Origin: Sphingobacterium sp.
Lineage (GTDB): Bacteria > Bacteroidota > Bacteroidia > Sphingobacteriales > Sphingobacteriaceae
Direction of reading: 5' to 3'
DNA length: 64,000 nucleotides
Assembly: GCA_031286695.1 (NCBI GenBank)
Contig: JAITTY010000005.1
Coordinates: 496,001 to 560,000 of the forward strand
Both the position numbers and the translations under genes were made by a program. Under the pieces are notes generated by a model, which ran no database searches, had not been told where the DNA came from, and saw nothing but the letters and a program-made list of their open reading frames with translations. The stretch's first letter is position 1. Every line of letters begins with the position of its first letter. This document shows positions 10,701-17,021 of the stretch, one piece after another.

Positions 10701-11229
10701 TACTGGCTTGCTTAAGCATCTTCCCATTTGCCTGAAGCACAGAGACAGTCACTCCAGCAAGTCCATTGTTAAGCGAGTCAACGACCCGGCCACGTACAAC
10801 AATAGTTTGCTGACCGGCAAGCTCATTCTTCACTATGATGGGAGCTTGTATTTCCCTAACAGCTGGTGCATGACGTTCTTTGATAATAATCAGATTACCA
10901 TCGAGTTCATAGCCTAACTGCAGTCCACCGATCACAGACTGAATGGCTTTCTCCAGTGGCTGATTTTTTATATCAACAGTGACAGTGGTATTGCTCTTAA
11001 CCTTCTGGGCCGACCACAGGTAATGATATCCCGTCTGTTTGTTAATTTCCTTAAAGGCATCTTTAAGGCTGATCTTTGTATGCTTCATACTGACATTCTG
11101 CGCCATGGTGCTTGCACTGATATGCATGCAGCCTACGCTACAAATAAGAGCCGTCAATGATATTTTCATAATAGATTCCTTGGTTAGGCGTAACCGCCAG
11201 TGTAGATCTTTCTTATTTATTTTATACAT
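7702..11229 (-). CDS. SusC/RagA TonB-linked outer-membrane transporter with STN domain
   Basis: 1175 residues. In order: a signal region (to about residue 44, ending TMAQ), an STN/secretin-like signalling domain (about 45-115, ISLKDAFKEINKQTGYHYLW), a carboxypeptidase-regulatory-like domain (about 143-215), a TonB-box-like LEELVVVGY, a plug domain (about 235-360, including IENVSILKDASSTAIYGSRA) and a long beta-barrel ending in the aromatic LTF. It imports the substrate handed over by SusD, using TonB energy. The STN domain shows it also signals occupancy to FecR, and so to the ECF sigma factor encoded just upstream. The ATG at 11169 (MKISLTAL) could serve as an alternative start. Confidence 0.96.
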   Translation of the reverse strand: MYKINKKDLHWRLRLTKESIMKISLTALICSVGCMHISASTMAQNVSMKHTKISLKDAFKEINKQTGYHYLWSAQKVKSNTTVTVDIKNQPLEKAIQSVIGGLQLGYELDGNLIIIKERHAPAVREIQAPIIVKNELAGQQTIVVRGRVVDSLNNGLAGVTVSVLQANGKMLKQASTGANGEVLVENVAADSYLEFSLMGYQQKRIKAVENIGTIRLKVQTTDLEELVVVGYTKKSASEVTGSVQAISGNELRSSVSSPNVLSMLKGRTTGLYITEGSGEAGAKGEVVERGQSSLATPTNSYFGPLIVVDGVITNYKSLQDAVNPSDIENVSILKDASSTAIYGSRAAQGVIVVTTKRGAAGQSSADVTVQYGITQPRRNIRFMNSTELIGFMDKQMQRYWEQTPSVQTAYPNVADFIAQGRTYSDEDRDHNFNWEDAIYSTGNFRNTDVSIHHGTEKTKFYAGVNWYKENGILYKNSFDRKSIRVNIDHKISSKLQASINLSSMVDLLSRRNGVPELYMVQPFMDPYDATGKLRDSLQVNASFNYGPAYPQWTQNFLSEAKYDNNSLTKVQSHLGMVRLRYQILPYLSLQSSNSINYIGNNFNSYLDVRSFSGKYGGYPYLFYPGMTLPNGTLDINDIKYVDYLTSNTLNFNKQFGKHNISALLGQEWGKRTTETMTVNMYDILPGERNMGAGKYFGDVFTAAFGEPYSPRGNYQERATFSVFGQADYNYTRRYLASASVRTDATTNFGRDKRYGTFYAFSAGWMMSSEDFMKDVKAVNNLKLRAAYGTSGRDLGDGYLNTTFYANTYDGSTGIRYEQPNNVGTRISQLANPNISWETLHNTNLGLDASFFQRIDLTFDWYHKRSDGLLQNVVLSSAQGAMNQYRNVGQIVNKGVEIMLNTHNIKSQDFNWHTSFNISFNKNEITKLYQDSLIESSGQAYYRKIGEDINVIKAIRFAGINSENGNIQHYNLDANGNQIIVDGLGETSKLANYQVVGSLTPKFFGGFNNTFQYKNLTLNASWWFQYGNYVAMSLIKDFQSPTMPRDGYNNVAFGDNQHVWTGPGDTKANYPDVFSIDPNAWSSLTTRSSKLWGDASHARLRNVRLTYSLSQQLLQKMKLAKADIYVSGDNLWVIRKKDFVGADPEGARVGTTQYSGVSTGFANPRRFLIGVQLTF

Positions 11230-11300
11230 TTGTTTTTGGTTAGTTTAACTATTAAAATCATTCGTTGTAGACGGTTTTGATAAAGACTATCCTTTATCTT

Positions 11301-11325
11301 TCAGGGGCGCGGCCAACGCCCCTGA
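11301..11325. terminator. GC-rich hairpin between fecR and susC
   Basis: A perfect 9-bp stem (TCAGGGGCG pairs with CGCCCCTGA) with a 7-base loop lies in the 190-bp gap between the fecR stop and the susC start. There is no clear T run after it on the minus strand. It could be a weak terminator, or it could separate regulator from transporter expression. Confidence 0.45.
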
Positions 11326-11419
11326 TCATATATTTAGGTTTTGTTTTTTGTATTACTTTCTCATTGGCTTCCCGGATTTTAAACGATTAATAATTGCAAT
11401 ATGTTCCCCTTTATCATTG

Positions 11420-12583
11420 TTACTTGACAAGGAGCTCGCGCCCTTTTATTTCAAATTTGATATCACCAGCTTTTTCAAGCGCTTTTAGCAATCCTTCCAG
11501 ATCCTCATAACGGGGGACTATCCCTTCAAATTTCAATTGCTTCAGCTCATCGCGCTGAAAATGCACCTCCACGTCATACCAACGCGCTGCCTGACGCAAA
11601 ATCCCCTCGAGATCTTCTCCCGAAAAATTAAAGGTGCCCTCTTTCCAGCTTGTATAGCTGCTGCTTTCAACGTCTATAATAGCTACACGGTTACTTGAGA
11701 TTATTGCTTGCTGATTAGGTTTTAAAAAATGCTGTTCCTGTTTATTAGGGACATCGACCTCTACACTTCCTTCCACCAGGGTAGTCCGGCTCAGCTCCCC
11801 CCTATAAGCAGTCACATTGAAAGAGGTGCCATGAACTTTGACTATATACCCTGCAGTTCTGACCAAGAAGGGAACCGCTTTTCGCTGTTCACCCTCGCCG
11901 ATATTCTGATGGGCAACCTCAAAGTATGCCTCACCGTCCAGTTCCAGTTCGCGGACCTGTTTCTGTTTATTAAACTGATATTTCAACCTCGTATCGGCAT
12001 TGAGCCAAACTCTAGTCCCATCGGCTAATATGATTTTATAGGTTCCGCCCCTGGGAATGTACACGTCTATCTTTTGATCTTTCCAATGGCTAGCGGTTCC
12101 ACCCTTTACCACCGAGCCATCTGCATAGGTCAGTGCATCACCAACAATTATTTCCGACTGCAGTTCGCTCAGCGAAATTTCACTTCCATCGGCAAGACGG
12201 AGGATCGCTTTATTTCCTCCAGCAGAAATAATAACCTTGGAATCAGGAGTATTATCCTTTGCTAGCCAGTAATGCAAAGAAATGCCTATACCTAAAATCA
12301 GAATCGCCGCTACCGCAGAACGGACCCAGAGACGCCATACTCTCGGCTTGACATTTTCCCGTCGGTCAGTTAGCTTATTCATGATATTTACCTCAATTCC
12401 AGCTAGCCATTCTTCTTCAGACAAGAGTAGTGGATCTCTTTTAAGCTCCTCCCCGATAAGGTCTCTGATATCGAGTTGATCCTCTTCTCCATTCAGAAGT
12501 TCCTGTAGTTCTAGGACCTCTTCACCGGTCAGTTTATTGGCTATATAGCCTTCAAATAAAATGGATATTCTAGACTTCTGCAT
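11420..12583 (-). CDS. FecR-type anti-sigma factor
   Basis: 387 residues. A cytoplasmic N-terminal segment (about 1-85) is followed by one membrane helix (about 88-107). The periplasmic FecR domain (about 155-270) contains IPRGGTYKIILADGTRVWLNA and ELDGEAYFEVAH, and the C-terminus (about 300-387) matches DUF4974. FecR proteins hold the sigma factor at the inner membrane and release or activate it when the STN domain of the partner receptor reports ligand. It lies between the sigma gene (270 bp upstream) and susC (190 bp downstream), all on the minus strand. The leader contains one copy of a duplicated 62-bp element. Confidence 0.95.
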   Translation of the reverse strand: MQKSRISILFEGYIANKLTGEEVLELQELLNGEEDQLDIRDLIGEELKRDPLLLSEEEWLAGIEVNIMNKLTDRRENVKPRVWRLWVRSAVAAILILGIGISLHYWLAKDNTPDSKVIISAGGNKAILRLADGSEISLSELQSEIIVGDALTYADGSVVKGGTASHWKDQKIDVYIPRGGTYKIILADGTRVWLNADTRLKYQFNKQKQVRELELDGEAYFEVAHQNIGEGEQRKAVPFLVRTAGYIVKVHGTSFNVTAYRGELSRTTLVEGSVEVDVPNKQEQHFLKPNQQAIISSNRVAIIDVESSSYTSWKEGTFNFSGEDLEGILRQAARWYDVEVHFQRDELKQLKFEGIVPRYEDLEGLLKALEKAGDIKFEIKGRELLVK

Positions 12584-12605
12584 TTTTACTGCTTAATATT
12601 TAAAT

Positions 12606-12667
12606 ACTAATACGAACGAAAAAGGCAAACCAATGAAGTGATTCGAAAAAAAATATAATTTATTTTA
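12606..12667. repeat. 62-bp imperfect direct repeat, copy 1 (fecR leader)
   Basis: It starts ACTAATACGAACGAAAAAG on the plus strand and lies 22 bases upstream of the fecR ATG in the sense direction. It matches the copy at 12779-12840 at roughly 85% of positions by eye. It may be a promoter or leader element of fecR. Confidence 0.75.
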
Positions 12668-12778
12668 CCATCAGATCTTCATTCAGCTCGACGATATCTT
12701 CACCGAATTGACTTTTGCCTATATTGTTCAAAAAGTATAATCTAATCGTTTGTAAGTTTTATCCGCTCACATTTATAC

Positions 12779-12840
12779 ACTAATACGAACGAAAAAGACA
12801 AACCAATGAAGCAATCTGAAAAAAATATGATTTATTTTTA
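12779..12840. repeat. 62-bp imperfect direct repeat, copy 2 (after sigma gene)
   Basis: It begins with the same ACTAATACGAACGAAAAAG block as copy 1 and lies 13 bases past the sigma-factor stop. In the sense (minus) direction it is followed by ATG-TGA, so it leads into no gene. The 111 bases between the copies are not duplicated. Confidence 0.75.
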
Positions 12841-12853
12841 AAAGGTATGCAAC

Positions 12854-13453
12854 CTATAGATTTGCAAAGATGACGGCAAAAACAATTAGCGCACCGAAAT
12901 CTGGATGTTGCAGGAAGTACTTTTTAATGGAGGCATTGGCATTTGTTATATGTGAGTTGACTGTTGCAACTGAAATTGACAACAACTGGCTGGCTTCCTC
13001 ATAGCTCTTGCCCTGCATACGACAAAGCTCAAATACTTTTCTTCTTTGTTCAGGTAAGTTCGCAATCGCTGTGAAAAGGATATCGCGGACCTCCTTATCG
13101 AACAGCTGCTCTTCAATATGCGAATAGGCTTCCACGATATAACTAAAATAATTAACAGCCAATCGCTTTTCACGGGCGATCTTACGCAGTTGGTCGTAGA
13201 CAAGATTTTCAGCTATTTTATAGAGAAATGATTTAATTTGATAGTTCAGGTCAATCCTTTCCCGATTATTCCATACCCTTAAAAAAAGTTCCTGCAGCAA
13301 TTCCTCGACATCTTCCTTTGATTTCAATAGCCGGAGCATAGATAGCGCCAACGGCCTTTTGTAAAGCAGGATCAACTCTTGCAAGGCAAGCTCATCCCCG
13401 TCTTTCAAACGGGATAAAATGGAAACTTCTTCTGTATGGTTTATAACTTTCAA
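12854..13453 (-). CDS. ECF sigma-70 factor, FecI-like (apparent TTG start)
   Basis: 199 residues if started at TTG 13453 (reads MKVINHTEEVSILSRLKDGDE). The frame is open to a TTG at 13480, but no ATG or GTG exists before region 2. Region 2 is ALQELILLYKRPL through EDVEELLQELFLRVW. Region 4 is LPEQRRKVFELCRMQGKSYEEASQLLSISVATVNSHI. The C-terminus is a hydrophobic tail (GALIVFAVIFANL), common in Bacteroidota FecI-type factors. It is expected to direct RNA polymerase to the susC operon once released by FecR. The gene order sigma, fecR, susC is the classic arrangement. The weak start codon may keep its level low. Confidence 0.92.
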   Translation of the reverse strand: MKVINHTEEVSILSRLKDGDELALQELILLYKRPLALSMLRLLKSKEDVEELLQELFLRVWNNRERIDLNYQIKSFLYKIAENLVYDQLRKIAREKRLAVNYFSYIVEAYSHIEEQLFDKEVRDILFTAIANLPEQRRKVFELCRMQGKSYEEASQLLSISVATVNSHITNANASIKKYFLQHPDFGALIVFAVIFANL

Positions 13454-13587
13454 GGTAAATTTAAAACAATAGCAAACCAAAAAACGCTTAAGCGAATGAT
13501 AGCACTATAATGCTTCAAATATATAAATCAGTTTTTATTTTTTAGTATAAAATCAATCCATAAGTCAAAATCCCCTCTTTCTGTCTG

Positions 13588-14082
13588 CTAAAAAGCCCGC
13601 TGATTTGAAGCTTTTCTAAAAATAATCAGACTAAGTAACCAGCCAACAAGTACACCAGCCAATATATATGACTCAAGGTGCATATCCTGATAATTAATAC
13701 CAGGTAGATCGCCATCTGAGGTAAACTCTGCCCTTTTTAACAAATCACGTATCTGAGCAATTCTATATTTCAGATAAATCACTCTCATACCGAAAATTAT
13801 CAATCCTGAACCAGTTATTATTAACAAAGAAAGCACTTGATTTTTAGTCGAAGAAATTTTACAATAATTTTTGACAAACAGATATAAAAAAGGAATAATC
13901 CCAAAAGAGAAAACGAAAATCAAGGTTGGAAAAATCTGTTGAGACAGAGGCTGACTATCGTTAAATAAAAAGTTCTCACCAATAATTTCAGTTGTAAAAA
14001 AAGTCAAAAACCAATCTCTCATAAAAAAGGCTATAAGACACAAGGCTAGTGACAATCCAATAATAATTCCTTTCGTTTTCAT
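13588..14082 (-). CDS. four-helix membrane protein, unrecognised
   Basis: 164 residues. Hydrophobic helices lie at about residues 6-22, 50-70, 83-103 and 138-155. A longer polar segment between helices 3 and 4 (LKRAEFTSDGDLPGINYQDMHLES) is probably extracytoplasmic or an ordered loop. I recognise no family. It is single, upstream of the sigma gene on the same strand but separated from it by about 135 bp, and divergent from another membrane protein gene. Nothing shows regulation by the FecI/FecR system. Confidence 0.6.
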   Translation of the reverse strand: MKTKGIIIGLSLALCLIAFFMRDWFLTFFTTEIIGENFLFNDSQPLSQQIFPTLIFVFSFGIIPFLYLFVKNYCKISSTKNQVLSLLIITGSGLIIFGMRVIYLKYRIAQIRDLLKRAEFTSDGDLPGINYQDMHLESYILAGVLVGWLLSLIIFRKASNQRAF

Positions 14083-14211
14083 ATGTAATATGTGCTAGAA
14101 TTTGATTTTTATTCCAAAGTATTCAATCTTTGTCAGTTGGACATTACAAAGTTCAGCATTTTTTAGTTTATTTTTTTGAACTGTCCCACAACATACGCTA
14201 TATAAAAAGCT

Positions 14212-14275
14212 AGGAGAATAGAGCTTTTAGAATTACCACAATCAGGTTTCCTACACTTGGTCTATTCTCCTTTTT
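14212..14275 (+). terminator. terminator-like hairpin in a divergent intergenic region
   Basis: An 11-bp perfect stem (AGGAGAATAGA at 14212-14222, TCTATTCTCCT at 14261-14271) encloses a 38-base loop and runs into T5. No plus-strand gene precedes it, so it may end a short leader or small RNA ahead of the gene at 14355. Confidence 0.5.
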
Positions 14276-14354
14276 CAATCGTTTAAAACTTGCCTTAAGA
14301 CAAGTATTCCAGGCCATTTATACTGTAGTTTTATAACATTAACATTTTTCAATT

Positions 14355-14993
14355 ATGCAGAGTCTGTTTCTGGCTATTACAATAAGTTGTCTTGTTCTAT
14401 TCTGGTTGGCTGTACAGTACAAACTTTCAGTAACAGTTTATATTATCTGGTCATTCATCATATCTTCTGCAGCGATTGCTGGATTCTTCGTTCAATTTCC
14501 CGCTTCTTTCGCCTTAACCTTATTAGGGACAGTAATAACAATCCTCTCTTGTTATAAGTTATTGGCGCATTCAAAAATAAATATGTATTTACTTTTGGTA
14601 ATCCATATCTTACGCATACCTGTGGAATATCTGCTCTTTGCTTTATTTAAAGCTAAGATGCTTGCACGGGAGATGACTTTTATTGGTTGGAATTATGATC
14701 TATTTTTTGGAATCACAGCATTCGTATTTTTAATAACGGGAATTTTCTATCGTAAAATTTTCAATTTTCAGATTTTCAGGTTATGGAATATATTCGGTAT
14801 TTGCTCAGTTCTCATTGTTGTTATTCTAGGCATACTGTCGTCACCAATTCCTATACAAACGATAGCTTTTGATCAGCCAAATATTGCTATGCTACAATTT
14901 CCTTATGCTTTATTGCCCAACGTGATTGTACCACTTGTAATCTTGTCCCACATTCTTCTCTTGAAGAATTCGGTTACATCAAAATTCCAATAG
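14355..14993 (+). CDS. multi-pass membrane protein, unrecognised
   Basis: 212 residues with six or seven hydrophobic helices (about 3-18, 25-46, 50-66, 74-98, 112-126, 140-160 and 185-203). The helix-rich pattern is nearly free of charged loops apart from FKAKMLAREM and KLLAHSKIN. I see no transporter signature or catalytic motif and do not recognise the family. The ATG follows a terminator-like hairpin at 14212-14275, so transcription may be attenuated. It is divergent from the membrane gene at 13588 and is followed, after a separate promoter, by the STAS-like gene. Confidence 0.6.
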   Translation: MQSLFLAITISCLVLFWLAVQYKLSVTVYIIWSFIISSAAIAGFFVQFPASFALTLLGTVITILSCYKLLAHSKINMYLLLVIHILRIPVEYLLFALFKAKMLAREMTFIGWNYDLFFGITAFVFLITGIFYRKIFNFQIFRLWNIFGICSVLIVVILGILSSPIPIQTIAFDQPNIAMLQFPYALLPNVIVPLVILSHILLLKNSVTSKFQ

Positions 14994-15094
14994 CAAATAT
15001 TTGCCTTTGGTCCGTCTATCAGTAATGGCGTCCCTTACCTGCCGTTTCCCAATGAAATAAACAGCCCCTTCTCCCCCGCATTCAATTATATGGG

Positions 15095-15124
15095 TTGTCT
15101 TTACCTTGATTCTTTTTATATTTG
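15095..15124 (+). promoter_or_regulatory. Bacteroidota-type promoter before the STAS gene
   Basis: TTG at 15095-15097, then 19 bases, then TATATTTG at 15117-15124 (consensus TAnnTTTG). The spacing fits the known -33/-7 arrangement. The predicted start lies near 15130, giving a leader of about 40 bases to the ATG at 15169. Confidence 0.6.
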
Positions 15125-15168
15125 ATATATAGCAGCATGGGAAGAAAAAACAGGTAAAAAAACTAATT

Positions 15169-15564
15169 ATGATCACCCAGATAAAAGAATTTGAGGAAAA
15201 TGCGATTGCCCTAGAACTATCGGGCAAATTTACCGAGACTGATGCTTTATTCATTGAACAGCTTTTCGAAAGAAAGCTCAATCAAGGTTATAAGCATGTC
15301 AACATACTCATTAAGGTAAAAGATCTGTCCGTAATGAAGAATATGGAATTAAAAGGATTCTTTGATGGCGAGTTATGGGGTTTCAAACACTTTGGAAAAA
15401 TAGGGCGCTGTGCTGTTGTATCTCACTCCGAGTTTATGAAATCAATCGTTAACCTCGAAAATAAAATCCTCCATTTGTTCAGCTCCTCCTTGAAAGAGAA
15501 ATATTTTGATGAAACAGAATTAGACGACGCATTAAAGTTTATAACACCTCAAGCCGAAGGTTGA
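15169..15564 (+). CDS. SpoIIAA-like (STAS/SEC14-like) domain protein
   Basis: 131 residues, a single domain. The start MITQIKEFEENAIALELSGK and the later alternation of strands and amphipathic helices (HVNILIKVKDLSVM, GRCAVVSHSEFMKSIV) fit the SpoIIAA-like family (PF11964). These small proteins resemble STAS domains but lack the phosphorylated Ser context of true anti-anti-sigma factors. Some bind lipids or take part in stress responses. No kinase or sigma partner is adjacent, so an anti-sigma role is unsupported. It has its own promoter and is convergent with the SPFH gene across a strong hairpin. Confidence 0.75.
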   Translation: MITQIKEFEENAIALELSGKFTETDALFIEQLFERKLNQGYKHVNILIKVKDLSVMKNMELKGFFDGELWGFKHFGKIGRCAVVSHSEFMKSIVNLENKILHLFSSSLKEKYFDETELDDALKFITPQAEG

Positions 15565-15631
15565 TGCATCTATATACAACGAGCAATAACAAGCTTATAA
15601 GTCAGCGACATATTGGAAATTCTTTGGGTCA

Positions 15632-15685
15632 ATTTTCTCTTGTTGATCCAACCTAACTGTTTTTGATGGATCAACAAGAGAAAAT
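15632..15685. terminator. 19-bp perfect inverted repeat between convergent genes
   Basis: Left arm 15632-15650 and right arm 15667-15685 (each containing TTGTTGATCCA or its complement) pair perfectly over 19 bases around a 16-base loop. It lies between the convergent STAS and SPFH genes. There is no T run after the stem, so termination is likely but not certain. Confidence 0.55.
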
Positions 15686-15781
15686 CCTCAATAAACTTTA
15701 CCTCCGAGGAAATCATGAGGATCGAAATAGATTACATATGTAGCAGTGAAGATAAGCTAAAAATCTTATCATAAATAACAA

Positions 15782-16720
15782 TTATTCCTGACGTCCGCTA
15801 TCTTTGGGTAGTTCCGACAATTGAACGTTACTGTGTCCATCAATCTTTTGCGCTGCAGCAATTGAAACAACTAAATCATTCAGCATGGTACTTGCGGCTG
15901 TCGGCGAGTTAGGAAGTAAAACCAAATTGCTTCTACTATTGGCTCCAATAGCATTCAGCGTATCATAATGCTGGGTGACTACAATTAAAGCAGAAGCTTC
16001 CTGAGCATTGATATCGGCGGCGTTCAGCATTTTTACAGATTCTTCCAATCCTTTGGCAATCTCTCTTCTTTGGTCTGCAATCCCCTGTCCCTGAAGTTTT
16101 TTAGATTCTGCTTCAGCTTTTGCGACGGCAACAATTCGTATTCTTTGGGCTTCAGATTCATATTCTGCGGCGGTTTTTTCACGCTCTGCAGCGTTGATTC
16201 TGTTCATAGCGTGTTTTACCTGTTCATCAGGATCAATATCGGTCACTAATGCTTTGATTATATCATAGCCATAACTTTGCATCGCATCCTGCAATTCACT
16301 TTTTACGGCAATGGCAATATCATCTTTTCTTACAAAGACATCATCTAATTTTGTCTTGGGAACTTCAGCACGCACAACATCAAAAACATAAGATGTAATC
16401 TGATTTTCGGGATTTTCCAAACGATAATAAGCGTCTTTTACATTGTCTCTTATGACCTGATACTGAACAGAAACTTTCATCTTGATGAAAACATTATCCA
16501 ACGTTTTGGTATCAATCATGACATCCAATTGCTTTATCCGAAGATTCAGACGTTTAGCGATCTGATCTAAAAATGGAATTTTTAAATGCAAACCAGCATG
16601 ACTTACTTTTAAAAATTTGCCTAACCTTTCGATCACAGCGGCAGATTCTTGTTTTACTGTATAAAATGAAGCAAACAATGTAATAAGTCCAAAAAAGACT
16701 AGAATTCCTAAATATATCAT
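15782..16720 (-). CDS. SPFH/band 7 (stomatin-like) membrane protein
   Basis: About 312 residues from the ATG at 16720, which puts a hydrophobic segment (MIYLGILVFFGLITLFASFY) at the N-terminus. An upstream ATG at 16750 adds ten residues. The SPFH domain spans about 20-190 (QESAAVIERLGKFLKV, IPFLDQIAKRLNLR, RAEVPKTKLDDVF), followed by an Ala/Glu-rich coiled coil (AAEREKTAAEYESEAQRI). Such stomatin-like proteins build large ring or cage oligomers at the inner membrane and act as scaffolds, often with an NfeD or protease partner. No NfeD-like gene is adjacent. The gene appears monocistronic. Confidence 0.92.
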   Translation of the reverse strand: MIYLGILVFFGLITLFASFYTVKQESAAVIERLGKFLKVSHAGLHLKIPFLDQIAKRLNLRIKQLDVMIDTKTLDNVFIKMKVSVQYQVIRDNVKDAYYRLENPENQITSYVFDVVRAEVPKTKLDDVFVRKDDIAIAVKSELQDAMQSYGYDIIKALVTDIDPDEQVKHAMNRINAAEREKTAAEYESEAQRIRIVAVAKAEAESKKLQGQGIADQRREIAKGLEESVKMLNAADINAQEASALIVVTQHYDTLNAIGANSRSNLVLLPNSPTAASTMLNDLVVSIAAAQKIDGHSNVQLSELPKDSGRQE

Positions 16721-17021
16721 AACCTTAAATTTAATGTTGGCGATACACAAACTTACATCTTTACATTGTTATTCTTACTCCAATTTCTTTATTTTTTAAA
16801 GATCCACAACCCTAACACCGATTTGACAAGAGTCTTATCTTTCTTTAATTTCATATTGAATCCTATAGACTGGGACATGATAACAATAACGATCACCGAA
16901 TTTATGAAATAATATCTGACAACAGTACATTTGGCAAAAAGGACAAGTATTGATAGGACTTTAATATTTGGCACGAGACTATAGATCATTGAAAACAGGG
17001 AATTGTTGCTTTTTTATCTTC

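Noticed and set aside
16789..16989. Minus-strand 66-codon frame between the SPFH and TonB receptor genes
   Set aside because: Low-complexity hydrophobic reading with no start context or family likeness. The region is the SPFH upstream sequence, so it is taken as non-coding.
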